Shown here: positions 1 through 8,144 of the stretch, piece after piece
How positions within the stretch are numbered: position 1 is the first letter of the stretch
How the letters are laid out: the number at the start of each line of letters is the position of its first letter
Origin: an uncultured cyanobacterium
GTDB lineage: Bacteria > Cyanobacteriota > Cyanobacteriia > Cyanobacteriales > Geitlerinemataceae
DNA length: 48,836 bases
Direction: 5' to 3'
NCBI GenBank assembly: GCA_937899645.1
Contig: CALCCD010000064.1
Coordinates: 1 to 48,836 of the forward strand
Made by a program: the position numbers and the translations under genes
The notes under the pieces: generated by a model
Told to the model about the DNA's origin: nothing
Databases searched by the model: none
What the model saw: only the letters and a program-made list of their open reading frames with translations

Positions 1-44
1 CCACACTGTCAGGCTTTACAAGCTCCTCTAATCACTTTTGTCCG

Positions 45-188
45 TCAATCAGGTTCGGCGGTCGCCTCAGCTTGCTTGGTCTTGCCTTCAACCTGGTCTT
101 GCGCGTCGCCGGTCAGCTCGCCGACGGCGGCTTGCACTTTACCCTCAATATTTTTGGCGGTGGCTTCGATGCGATTCTCGGTACTCAT
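45..188 (-). CDS. CsbD-like stress-response protein (short)
   Basis: The gene encodes 47 residues, rich in Lys, Glu, Ala and Gln, with the CsbD pattern KNIEGKVQAAVGELTGD near the middle. CsbD-family proteins are small, hydrophilic general-stress proteins of unknown biochemical role, usually about 60 residues, so this is a short member. The ATG at 186-188 is preceded by AAGGG about nine bases upstream on the minus strand, which fixes the start. The TGA is at 45-47. It stands alone, with about 220 bases to the next gene on the same strand. Family membership rests on pattern recognition of a short protein. Confidence 0.75.
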   Translation of the reverse strand: MSTENRIEATAKNIEGKVQAAVGELTGDAQDQVEGKTKQAEATAEPD

Positions 189-407
189 AATTTCTACCCT
201 TTTCAAAAGTGTGTGGAACTATCGATTCGCTAGCGTTCCTTGCGAAGAAGAATGCGCTGTTTCGATTCGTTCGATGTTTTTAATTTACCGATATCGCTTA
301 GCGAAAACATCTTTCTCTGGGAGCATTTACCCTCTCTTTCGGTGGGTAGATGCAGGCTGTGCGAGGTATTAGCTCGAGCAGAGATCTGTCAGGGGTGAAG
401 CGACTGG

Positions 408-809
408 CTAGTCCTGGATATATTCACTTCCTTCGATGAGCGCGATCTCCGCACGGACGAACTCACGACCGAGATACAGCGCGTGATCGAGGCAGCTTAC
501 CGGGCGAGGGTCGGCCTTCTCGGTGATTTCCATGCCTAGCTCTTTGGCCGTACGTCCGGTGTAGATTTTCGTATGTTCTTGCTGGAGTGGCTTATCGCAG
601 GACAGCACCTCGCCTGTCTCCGGATCGACGGCGAAGCCAGCTTCATTGACGGTGTTGCCGAAGTGCTTGGCACAAATCAGTCCGGCCTCGCGATCGATGT
701 AAATCAGGAAATAGCCCTCGGGGTCGAGGTTGATGTGACGGTTGGAGTATTTGTTGTCGATCGCCGCGAGTTCGGTCGCGTCAGCAGTCGGGAGGCTCGA
801 TGCAGTCAT
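408..809 (-). CDS. DUF4346 domain protein
   Basis: This 133-residue protein has the conserved cyanobacterial DUF4346 core: LDPEGYFLIYIDRE near residues 28-41, then a DPETGEVL turn, GRTAKELGMEI, and a C-terminal stretch SCLDHALYLGREFVRAEIAL. No signal peptide or membrane segment is visible, so it should be cytosolic. It is the last gene of a minus-strand run of three (J-domain protein, DUF3143 protein, this one), starting 32 bases after the DUF3143 stop. Its function is unknown. The family assignment is confident, the role is not. Confidence 0.8.
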   Translation of the reverse strand: MTASSLPTADATELAAIDNKYSNRHINLDPEGYFLIYIDREAGLICAKHFGNTVNEAGFAVDPETGEVLSCDKPLQQEHTKIYTGRTAKELGMEITEKADPRPVSCLDHALYLGREFVRAEIALIEGSEYIQD

Positions 810-841
810 ATGCTGTGAAATTTCGGTCTATCTGAGACAGT

Positions 842-1111
842 TTATGGCTCGGAGAATACCGCCGCTTCGACGTCCTGGCGGCTGAGCGAATACTTAAACG
901 ATCGCTCGATATTCGAGCCGTCCGCCGCCGCATTGAGATACGACACCGTCAGGCAATCGACTTCCATCCATAGCTCTGCCCGCCAGCTGCTGCGCTCGAT
1001 GTTCCAATGGCTCAGGTCGCTCTCGTCTTGCTTGCAGTCGAGCGATCTCAGCCAGTTTTCAATATCGGGGAGCGTGTGATTGTAGAGCGGCGTTTCGGGC
1101 GGGCAAGGCAT
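842..1111 (-). CDS. DUF3143 family protein
   Basis: The protein of about 89 residues begins MPCPPETPLYNHTLPDIE, the typical DUF3143 opening. It continues with a Trp-rich middle (LSHWNIERSSWRAELWMEVD) and ends in FKYSLSRQDVEAAVFSEP. The frame is open up to 1183, but the upstream extension does not resemble the family and overlaps the J-domain gene, so the ATG at 1109-1111 is preferred. The J-domain gene ends 43 bases upstream on the same strand, which suggests co-transcription. The protein is small and soluble, with no known function. DUF3143 next to a J-domain protein is a pairing I recall from other cyanobacteria (memory, not checked). Confidence 0.8.
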   Translation of the reverse strand: MPCPPETPLYNHTLPDIENWLRSLDCKQDESDLSHWNIERSSWRAELWMEVDCLTVSYLNAAADGSNIERSFKYSLSRQDVEAAVFSEP

Positions 1112-1154
1112 AGAAGCGGGGGAGTAAAGTCGATGAGCGAGACGATGGACTCGG

Positions 1155-1583
1155 CTACCAGGGATCGCCACGCAGTACGGCAATGCCGATCGCCAGCGCC
1201 AGACAGCCGACGATCGTCGCGCCCATTAAAAATAACGCAAACACTTCGCCCGAGGACAACGGGCGATCGATGGGATCGATAAAGCCCGGAGAGTCCGCAG
1301 CACCGGCAGAAGGGCGACGTAGGTCGGGAGCGGCCTGGGCGACGATGACGCGCGAGTAGCGGATCTTGGCGTCGTAGACTAAGCGGCGCTCGTAGTTGCT
1401 CAGCGTCGCGTAGGCTTCGTTGACGCGCTGGAACTTCGGCGTGGCGACGGCCACCGGCAGCGTTGTCGTGTCCGGGTGGTAGCGCTTGCTCAGCTCGCGG
1501 TAGGCGCGGCGAATTTCGCGCTCGGTCGCAGAAGGGTGCAGCCCGAGTTCGTCGTAGTAGGTTTTGGTGGTGGATTTGGTCAC
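1155..1583 (-). CDS. Membrane-anchored J-domain (DnaJ-like) protein
   Basis: The 142-residue protein carries an N-terminal J domain at about residues 8-72, with YYDELGL at the start, the REIRRAYRELSKRYHPD helix pair, and the catalytic HPD at 36-38. A linker follows, then a single hydrophobic segment around residues 114-136 (FALFLMGATIVGCLALAIGI). J domains stimulate DnaK ATPase activity, so this one probably recruits an Hsp70 to a membrane surface. It lacks the Gly/Phe and zinc-finger regions of true DnaJ. The start is a GTG at 1581-1583. It is the first gene of the J-domain/DUF3143/DUF4346 cluster. Confidence 0.85.
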   Translation of the reverse strand: MTKSTTKTYYDELGLHPSATEREIRRAYRELSKRYHPDTTTLPVAVATPKFQRVNEAYATLSNYERRLVYDAKIRYSRVIVAQAAPDLRRPSAGAADSPGFIDPIDRPLSSGEVFALFLMGATIVGCLALAIGIAVLRGDPW

Positions 1584-1701
1584 GGCGGACGGGCGATCGC
1601 CGATCTCGCGGGTGCAAGCGGGGCGATCGATGACAGTGCCCGCTATTTTAGCGACCGATCGACGCGGGATCTAGCGACACGCGACCGCATTGCCAACCGC
1701 A

Positions 1702-2277
1702 TTACCAAACGATACTCAAATCCAGCTCGAAGCCCGGTAAGACCGTTTCTCCGTCGAGGCTTCCCGGAGACTGGCGCAATTTCGGCTCGCGTCCCTGGCG
1801 GTAGATTTCCACAGTGCGGGCTTGGCGATCGATGAGCCAGCCCAGCTCGACCCCGGCGTCCTGATATTCCGCCATTTTCTCGCGCAGGTCTTTGAGCGTA
1901 TCGCTCGGCGATTTGAGTTCGAGGGCGAAGTCCGGCGCGATCGGCGGGAATTTTTCGCGGTCTTCTGGGCTCAGCGCTTCCCAGCGATCGCGGCGAATCC
2001 AGGAGAGGTCGGGCGAGCGGTTGCCGCCATTGGGCAGCTTGAAGCACGTCGAAGAGTCGAACAGGTAGCCCAGCTTGTTACGCCGATTCCAAACGACAAA
2101 ATCTGCCGACAGCTCGATATTACGGTTGCCGGTTTCGCCGCCAGTCGGGGACATAATGACCAGTTCTCCTCGGGAGTTGCGCTCGAATTTGATGTCGGGA
2201 TGGCTGGCGCAGAGCTGCGCGAACTGGTGATCGCTGAGCCGAACGAAGGGATTGAGGTCGATGGTGTAGGTCAGCAT
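1702..2277 (-). CDS. Uma2 family PD-(D/E)XK endonuclease
   Basis: The 191-residue protein matches the Uma2/DUF820 family, which is greatly expanded in cyanobacteria. The restriction-endonuclease-like core can be read as an Asp in RSPDLSW (D90) followed by FALELKSPSD (E120, K122), with a C-terminal VLPGFELDL motif. Members are predicted nucleases with no assigned biological substrate. The ATG at 2275-2277 fits the family length. The gene stands alone between the J-domain cluster and the phospholipase D-like gene. Confidence 0.88.
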   Translation of the reverse strand: MLTYTIDLNPFVRLSDHQFAQLCASHPDIKFERNSRGELVIMSPTGGETGNRNIELSADFVVWNRRNKLGYLFDSSTCFKLPNGGNRSPDLSWIRRDRWEALSPEDREKFPPIAPDFALELKSPSDTLKDLREKMAEYQDAGVELGWLIDRQARTVEIYRQGREPKLRQSPGSLDGETVLPGFELDLSIVW

Positions 2278-2349
2278 CTTGGGTGGTTGCGAGTGCTGTT
2301 GCGAGAACCGACAGTGCTCTAAGAATAACGTCAGTTTCTATGGGATCGT

Positions 2350-3795
2350 CTAGGGACAGGGGTTGGCTGCGATGCGATCGGCGATGCGCTCCGGCAGGCC
2401 GAGGCGGGCGTTGCGGTAGAGCCGATCGAACTCCCGGCTGAAGTGCGCCGCGACGGTCGGATTTTGAATCACCAGCACCAGCTCGTCGTTGTTGCGGTTG
2501 GCGGCGTTCGACCAGTTGTGCGAGCCGGTGATGACGAGGCGATCGTCGATCGCGGCGAACTTGTGGTGCAGCACGTCGCCGGGGGTGAGGTCGGGCGTGC
2601 CGACGCTGGCGATCGGGGTTTGCCAAGGCGCGTTGCCGTCTTCGATTTTGCAGTTCTCGTTCGGCAGCGTCACGCCGAGCATGTCGAGCCCTTCGGAGTA
2701 GTCGCGGAAGGCGAATTGCGGGTCGATTAGGGCGCGAACTTCGATGCCGCCTCGGTTGCGGATTCGGAGCGCGTCGGCGATCGGCTGGCTGGAGAAGACG
2801 AACAGCGCGATATCGATGCGGCGCTTGGCGCGGGCGATCGCGGCGGCAATCAGGCCGTTGGTCGTTGCGGCTTCCTCAATCCAGGCCGACGACGGCGAAA
2901 ACCGTACGGAGACCAGCGAGCTGCCGATTTCGAGGTTGGAGATGCCGCGATCGGCTTTTTTTACGCCGAAGCGACTGTCGGGCTCGCCGCCGACGCCGTC
3001 GCCCCACATCTGCGCGAACTCGCCGTCGAGCAGGGCCGTCAGTTCGGGACTGTCGATCGCCAGCAGGTTGTTGGCGTTGCCGCGACTGCCGAACCGATCG
3101 AGGTCGCCGTGGGTTCCCGAGAGCGAGAAATTTGCAGAGGCGACGATCGATCGCCGACCGTCCACGGCGACGAACTTGTGGTGCATCAGGCCGCTGCCTT
3201 TGGAGCCGTCGGCGGTGTCGTCGATCGTTGGGACTCCGGCGGCGCGCAGCATGGCGATCGCGTCGCGTTGGGCGATCTCGTCCGGCGTGACGCTGCCGTC
3301 GGCGTCGATATCGAGCAGGCGGGTTAGCTCGTCGTAGCGCGATCTGGCGCGATCGTCGAGGTCGCTGCGGCGCGCGGTTAGCTCCTGCCAGGATTCGTTG
3401 TAGGAGTCTTCCAAAATGACGCGCACGGGAATACCCGCCCGGTGACGCTCGATCAGTGCCACCGCGATTCCGGGTAGGCGAAGCTCCTGGATGGCGACAT
3501 TGATGCCGGTTTGCGCCGAGGCGATCGCGCCGATGATTTCGGCCTCCAGGTCATCGCCAAGCCGCTCGATCTGGCGGTATGGGTCGGTGTAGCGGTTCGA
3601 CTCGCTGTGGTTGAAGGCGACGCGGATATATGGATCTTGGGGCAGGGGCGGCAGCAGTGATGCAGCGGCGGGTGCGTCGCCGGTGGTCGAATGTCGCAGC
3701 CTCGCCCAGATCGCAAATGAGAGCCCGGTCAGCAGTGCCAGGAGTGCAAGGCGTTTCCAGGGAAATCGAGACGATCGAGACGATTGGCGAGGCAT
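2350..3795 (-). CDS. Membrane-anchored phospholipase D-like protein with EF-hand loop
   Basis: About 481 residues. An N-terminal transmembrane anchor (KRLALLALLTGLSFAIWARL) is followed by two phospholipase D half-domains. Each half has an HxK(x4)D motif: HHKFVAVD with SANFS in the first, HHKFAAIDD with GSHNWSN in the second, so both catalytic halves look intact. Between the first beta/alpha unit and the first HKD sits DIDADGSVTPDE, a textbook EF-hand loop (Asp at positions 1, 3 and 5, Gly 6, Glu 12). The family includes phospholipases and Nuc-type nucleases; the substrate here is unknown. The catalytic part probably faces the periplasm or lumen. A GTG lies three codons upstream (3804); the ATG is preferred. 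Confidence 0.85.
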   Translation of the reverse strand: MPRQSSRSSRFPWKRLALLALLTGLSFAIWARLRHSTTGDAPAAASLLPPLPQDPYIRVAFNHSESNRYTDPYRQIERLGDDLEAEIIGAIASAQTGINVAIQELRLPGIAVALIERHRAGIPVRVILEDSYNESWQELTARRSDLDDRARSRYDELTRLLDIDADGSVTPDEIAQRDAIAMLRAAGVPTIDDTADGSKGSGLMHHKFVAVDGRRSIVASANFSLSGTHGDLDRFGSRGNANNLLAIDSPELTALLDGEFAQMWGDGVGGEPDSRFGVKKADRGISNLEIGSSLVSVRFSPSSAWIEEAATTNGLIAAAIARAKRRIDIALFVFSSQPIADALRIRNRGGIEVRALIDPQFAFRDYSEGLDMLGVTLPNENCKIEDGNAPWQTPIASVGTPDLTPGDVLHHKFAAIDDRLVITGSHNWSNAANRNNDELVLVIQNPTVAAHFSREFDRLYRNARLGLPERIADRIAANPCP

Positions 3796-3902
3796 CGCGC
3801 GCACCGAGAAGGCAGGGAAGGTCGCCCGTATCGTCCTCTATTTCCGCAGCGGCGCAAACCTCAAACGCTGCACCAGAAATAAAATTCAGGATCTTTGGTC
3901 GC

Positions 3903-3920
3903 GGCGCACAGCAGTGCGCC
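3903..3920. repeat. Short GC-rich palindrome (GGCGCAC-AGCA-GTGCGCC)
   Basis: A perfect seven-base-pair stem with a four-base loop lies between the Spy-like gene and the phospholipase D-like gene. No T-tract follows on either strand, so it is not a standard intrinsic terminator, though it could protect an mRNA 3' end. A close relative occurs at 9286-9305. Confidence 0.5.
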
Positions 3921-3984
3921 GTCCTTGGGGGGACAATCGAAGCCGCCCCCGAAAACAGCCCGGAAATTGCGCCGTAACGACGCT

Positions 3985-4473
3985 CTAGCGCGATGCCTGG
4001 AAGTTCTCGCTGATGGTCTGCTGCTGCTCCGGCGTCAGGATCGAGCCCGCCTGAAAGCCGAAGTACTGCACGATAAACTCCAAGTCTGACTCCTGCGCTT
4101 CGGAGAGCCCGATCGCCTCCATTGCCAGATTGAAGTCTTCGCCGCGATTGAGTTCGGCGACGAGCGTGTTTTGCTGCTCGGCGGTGAAGATGGTTTGGAT
4201 CTGAATGCGGGCGTCATCGAGCAGGGCGGCAATTTGCGACGCTTGTTCTGCTGAGAGGTTAACGCCCTCCATTTGCGGTAAACCTTCGAGGGTCTCGATC
4301 GCAAACAGCGACGCGAAGCTCGGATACAGCGCTTCGGCGGCTTCGCTTTTCTGGCCGATCGTGCGGGCTTCGGGCAGCGGCGCGGCGATCGCGGGGGCGG
4401 CCAGCGCCAGCGCGGCAGGCAGGGCAACCAACGCGGAGAGCTGCGAGAAGCGTCGAATCGTTTGAGTCAACAT
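3985..4473 (-). CDS. Exported Spy/LTXXQ-like helical protein
   Basis: About 162 residues with a clear Sec signal peptide (twin Arg-Arg, hydrophobic core, AIA-AP cleavage site near residue 31). The mature part is helical and contains repeated LSAEQ-, FTAEQQ- and LTPEQQQ-type turns, as in Spy/CpxP-like periplasmic chaperones and LTXXQ proteins. The ATG at 4471-4473 is preferred over an in-frame GTG four codons upstream because GAGG then sits about 12 bases away instead of touching the start. It is divergent from the cytochrome c6-like gene, with about 135 bases between the starts. The Spy comparison is by motif only; the function is unproven. Confidence 0.6.
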   Translation of the reverse strand: MLTQTIRRFSQLSALVALPAALALAAPAIAAPLPEARTIGQKSEAAEALYPSFASLFAIETLEGLPQMEGVNLSAEQASQIAALLDDARIQIQTIFTAEQQNTLVAELNRGEDFNLAMEAIGLSEAQESDLEFIVQYFGFQAGSILTPEQQQTISENFQASR

Positions 4474-4608
4474 AGAAAAAGTCACCCTCGTCGGGGAGGA
4501 AAGGGGCGGGAGAGGAGAAAATGGGAGCAGTCGATCGAGCTGAAAACAAGCTCCGACGCGATCGCCTCAATCTGTTTTTACCATCGCTTCACTCCACGCC
4601 ATCCTGCC

Positions 4609-5025
4609 ATGCAGACTCTTTTAAAGCTGGAACACTCCACTCGCTCGATCGCATGGATACGGCACGCTCTGCGATCGGCGCTCTTCTGGCTGGCGATCGC
4701 GGTCTGTGTGGGGACGTGGTGGGCGGCTCCGGCGATCGCGGCGGATTTTGCCGTTGCTCCGGACGCCGATTTGGGCAACGGCGCGGCGGTGTTCGAGACG
4801 AGCTGCGCGGGCTGCCACGTCAACGGCGGCAATATCATCCGCCGAGGCAAGAACCTGAAGGCGCGGGCGCTAAAGCGCAATCGTGCCGAGACGAGCGAGG
4901 CGATCGAAGATCTCGTCACCAACGGCAAGGGCATTATGTCGGCCTACGGCGATCGGCTCTCGGCGGCGGAGATCCGTGACGTGGCGGCCTACGTGCTCGA
5001 TCGCGCCAACGCCGATTGGAAGTAG
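4609..5025 (+). CDS. Cytochrome c6-like soluble c-type cytochrome
   Basis: 138 residues: a long signal peptide ending AIA-ADF near residue 44, then about 94 mature residues with one heme site CAGCH (C66, C69, H70) and the distal ligand Met in NGKGIM (M110). A C-terminal YVLDRANADW resembles cytochrome c6. It should be lumenal, carrying electrons. The segment NIIRRGKNLKARALKRN after the heme and MSAYGDRLS around the Met differ from classical PetJ and recall the c6B/c6C-type paralogues, so I do not assign petJ. Upstream in-frame sequence lacks signal-peptide character, so the ATG at 4609 is chosen. Confidence 0.82.
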   Translation: MQTLLKLEHSTRSIAWIRHALRSALFWLAIAVCVGTWWAAPAIAADFAVAPDADLGNGAAVFETSCAGCHVNGGNIIRRGKNLKARALKRNRAETSEAIEDLVTNGKGIMSAYGDRLSAAEIRDVAAYVLDRANADWK

Positions 5026-5068
5026 GGAGATCGCGGCGGTCTACAGCGGTTTGCGGCGTAACGAGAGG

Positions 5069-6091
5069 TCAGCTAAAGATTTTTGAGCGCACCTTTTTCG
5101 TCAGCGCGTTCACCTTACGCTGCACCTTAACGGCCAGGCTAGGCGGCTTCAGGATTTGATTCTGCTTCTCCGGCTCGCCCAGGAAACGATAGTGCAGGAA
5201 CATATTTTGGAACGGAATGTCCGTCTGTTCGCCGTCGCACAGCCGCTGGAACGTTTTGGAAGAGAAATTCATATAGTGGATGCGGTGGACGGGCTTGTGG
5301 CCGTCGGCGTTGTAGAGCACGCGATCGACCTCGACGAACGGGTCGGCGTCGGCGCAGTTGCCCGTCACTTCTTCGGACTTACCGTCCACGGTGAAGTTGA
5401 ACTGCGAGTAGCCCGCCCGCAGGGTTAGGTACGTAAACATAAACGCTTCGGCGATCGCGGGCATCCACTCGATTTCGCGCTGCTCGACCAGTAGTTCTGC
5501 CAGGCGATCGAGCATTTCGGCGTCGAACAGGCCGCGCCGCGCCCCAAAGAAGCTCGAGCAGTGCAGCCGGGGCCGCAGGAACTCGCGGGTGTATTCGCCG
5601 GAGGCTTCGACGCGATCGAGCCGTAGGGCGGCAACGGCGTCGGGCTTGCGCGGTTCCCAGTCGTCGAAGACAAACTCGAACTCCGCTAGCTTGGCAAACA
5701 GTGCATCGAGCGGCTTCATCGCCAGCGAGTCGGCGTCGTAGTATACGAATTTCTCAAACGGCCCCTCGAAGGCAGCGTAGCGGCGCTGGGCGCGTTTGCG
5801 GACGCCGACGATTTGGGGGGTCTCCTCGGCTTTGGGGTGCGCCGCCCAGGTTTTGTCGGCAAAGTTCTCCCACCGCGCGATCGCGTCGCGATCGGAAAAC
5901 AGCATCACGTTCTCGGTACGGTCGATGTAAGCTTGCAGACGGGCGACCCTGTCGTCGTAAGGAACGATACAGATTGGGATCTCGCGATCGACGTTGCAGC
6001 GGATGCTGTTGACCAATGCCACGATCTGGTCGTACACGACATCGTTGCCCAGCGTATAGAGTCCGAATTCGTGGGAAACAGAATAGTTCAT
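5069..6091 (-). CDS. Npun_R2821/R2822 family putative glycosyltransferase
   Basis: 340 residues without a signal peptide. It opens with LYTLGNDVVYDQIVALVNSI and IPICIVPYDDR, and has a DxD-type motif in FVYYDADSLAMKP near residue 120. This is the pattern of the cyanobacterial Npun_R2821/R2822 proteins, which resemble GT-A fold sugar transferases that use a metal-bound nucleotide sugar. The C-terminus is basic (QRKVNALTKKVRSKIFS), which could support membrane association. It is divergent from a second glycosyltransferase at 6381, so the two may act on one surface glycan. Donor and acceptor are unknown. Confidence 0.8.
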   Translation of the reverse strand: MNYSVSHEFGLYTLGNDVVYDQIVALVNSIRCNVDREIPICIVPYDDRVARLQAYIDRTENVMLFSDRDAIARWENFADKTWAAHPKAEETPQIVGVRKRAQRRYAAFEGPFEKFVYYDADSLAMKPLDALFAKLAEFEFVFDDWEPRKPDAVAALRLDRVEASGEYTREFLRPRLHCSSFFGARRGLFDAEMLDRLAELLVEQREIEWMPAIAEAFMFTYLTLRAGYSQFNFTVDGKSEEVTGNCADADPFVEVDRVLYNADGHKPVHRIHYMNFSSKTFQRLCDGEQTDIPFQNMFLHYRFLGEPEKQNQILKPPSLAVKVQRKVNALTKKVRSKIFS

Positions 6092-6380
6092 GGGGCGCGA
6101 TCGAGAAGTGATGGACGGAGGGTGAAAATCGATGGCAAAATCTGGAGCGGCGCGCTCGCGGCGGATCGAGCGATTGCGGCTATCGTTCCGCCTGCAATCC
6201 TAACAATCCCTCGTTTGCACTTGCCTGCCGATCGAGCCTCGATCCGGAACGTCGAGCCGCCGCTGGTAGAGTTCTCGAGATGACCGCCGTCACGGACTAA
6301 ACCGAAGGTCGCTCCCATGCTGGCGCTCTGCCCCGACTTCACCCCACATGCTGACGGCCCCCACCGATCGCACATTTACG

Positions 6381-7235
6381 ATGCTGACTTTTATCATTCC
6401 CCTGCTGAGCAAAAGGGTGTCGAAGTCCTGGCGAGACACCAGCGATTTGCTCGATCGAACGTTGCATTCGATTTACGCGCAAACGAGCGATCGCTACCAG
6501 GTTTTTATCGTCGGCAACGAGTCGCCGGATTTGCAGCTTCCGGACGGCGTTACATTTCTGCCCGTGAACTTTCCGCTGCCAGAGAAGTTCGACGATCCCC
6601 GGAAAACGACCCGCGCTCGCGAGCGCGATCGCAGCGCCAAAGTCACCTACGGTCTGCTGCATCTCCACCAAACCGGCGATCGCGATGCTTACGTGATGAC
6701 CGTCGATGCGGACGATCTAATTAGCTGCCGCCTGGTCGAATTCACCGAGCGCCGCGCCCGCGAAACGCCCACACCTCTGGGCTGGTTCTTCCACTGCGGC
6801 TACCGCTACCATCCGGGTTCTAAGTGGATTCGCTCCATGCGCAAGGGGTTCGATCGCCTGTGTGGGACTAGCATCCTGACGCGCCTCGATGCCTACTATG
6901 ACTTGTTGAAGCGATACCCCGCCCTCGATCTACTCGATGACGAGCTGTGGGATAAGCCGGAGTTTTCCGAAATCGTCGATTGCTACAACGATCGCTACCG
7001 ACACCGCACGATTATCGACACCCTGGCCGGACTCGGCAAACATCTCGAGCCACTTCCATTCCCTGGCAGTATTTACGTTCAGCACGGCAACAGCCTGAGC
7101 GAGCTTTTCCTCAGAGACGATACGAAAAAAAAAGTCAGCCTGAAGTCGCGAATTCTGCGCGTGAAAACACGCTATTTCGATGTTCGATATTTCGGCAAGA
7201 CGCTCCGCCGCGAATTCGGCGTGGCGGACGAGTAG
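6381..7235 (+). CDS. Putative GT-A type glycosyltransferase
   Basis: About 284 residues starting MLTFIIPLLSKRVSKSW. The N-terminal beta strand and later YVMTVDADDLIS (Asp-rich metal site) fit a family 2-like, GT-A fold glycosyltransferase. The protein is soluble, with a basic C-terminus. An ATG 11 codons upstream (6348) is possible, but MLTFIIPL is the usual family opening. The gene is divergent from the Npun_R2821-type gene across about 290 bases. Substrates are not deducible. Confidence 0.75.
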   Translation: MLTFIIPLLSKRVSKSWRDTSDLLDRTLHSIYAQTSDRYQVFIVGNESPDLQLPDGVTFLPVNFPLPEKFDDPRKTTRARERDRSAKVTYGLLHLHQTGDRDAYVMTVDADDLISCRLVEFTERRARETPTPLGWFFHCGYRYHPGSKWIRSMRKGFDRLCGTSILTRLDAYYDLLKRYPALDLLDDELWDKPEFSEIVDCYNDRYRHRTIIDTLAGLGKHLEPLPFPGSIYVQHGNSLSELFLRDDTKKKVSLKSRILRVKTRYFDVRYFGKTLRREFGVADE

Positions 7236-7276
7236 GGGGGGCTGGGGGCACGGCCTCAGAGTCGCTCGTAAACCCG

Positions 7277-8134
7277 TTACTGCACGCGACGCCCGATCGC
7301 GACGCCGACGATCGTCAGCCCGCCGCCCACCAGCGCGATCGGGCTCGGAACTTCTCGCAGCACGATCCAGGCCATCACCAGCGTCAGGAGCGGCACGACG
7401 TATAGCAAGTTCGCTGCCTGACTTGCGGGAATCCGAGACAGCACGTACGACCAGGAAAAGTAGGCGATCGCGGCGGGGCCGATCGCGAGGTAGACGATCG
7501 CCAGCGTCGCCCCAGTTGATGCGCTGCGGACGGCCTCGGTCAGCCCCCCGGCGAACGGCAGCAGCAGGATCGACCCCGCGACTAGCGTGTAAATCGTGAA
7601 CTCGATGGGCGGGTATTGCTTCAGGCAGGGTTTGGCGATAACGAAGTAAACGGCCTGGGCGATCGCGGCGACGACCACCAGTCCCGCGCCCCAGTTCACC
7701 TGCATTTGCTGCCCTTCGCCCAGCGCGACGATCGCCGTCCCCGCGAAGCTAATCGCGATCCCGAGCAAGCCCTGCCAGGAGCAGCGCTCCCCAAGGAACG
7801 TCAGGGCGAGGATCGTCGTCCACACCGGGATCGTGTTGAGCAGCAGGCTGGCCGAACCTGCCGTAATGGTCTGCTGTCCGGCGTTGAAGGCGAGGTTGTA
7901 GATCGTGACGACCAGCGCGCCTGCCAGGGCGATCGTCGGCCAGTCTTCGCGGCGCGGGCGGGGGATGCGTCGCAGGGCGGCGTAGGCGAGCAGGGTGGCG
8001 GTGACGATAATGGCGCGGGAAGCGGCGATCTGGGTCGGGCTGTAGGCGGTGAGGGCGATGCGGGTGGCGACGGCGGCAGAGCCCCAGAGCAGAAGGGTCA
8101 GGGCGATCGCGCCGAGCAGAGAGAAGCGTTTCAC
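7277..8134 (-). CDS. EamA/DMT family transporter
   Basis: About 285 residues with ten hydrophobic segments in two repeats. Typical EamA signatures are a first helix with LLLWGSAAVATRIAL, then SRAIIVTATLLAYAAL, and in the second half YVLSRIPASQAANLLYVVPLLTLVMAW followed by the GGGLTIVGVAIG end. The superfamily exports small metabolites such as amino acids; the substrate here is unknown. The frame is open to an ATG at 8197 inside the preceding permease gene. The GTG at 8132-8134 gives a compact N-terminus (KRFSLLGAIAL) and is preferred. It lies about ten bases downstream of the permease on the same strand. Confidence 0.82.
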   Translation of the reverse strand: MKRFSLLGAIALTLLLWGSAAVATRIALTAYSPTQIAASRAIIVTATLLAYAALRRIPRPRREDWPTIALAGALVVTIYNLAFNAGQQTITAGSASLLLNTIPVWTTILALTFLGERCSWQGLLGIAISFAGTAIVALGEGQQMQVNWGAGLVVVAAIAQAVYFVIAKPCLKQYPPIEFTIYTLVAGSILLLPFAGGLTEAVRSASTGATLAIVYLAIGPAAIAYFSWSYVLSRIPASQAANLLYVVPLLTLVMAWIVLREVPSPIALVGGGLTIVGVAIGRRVQ

Positions 8135-8144
8135 CGGCGGCAGG

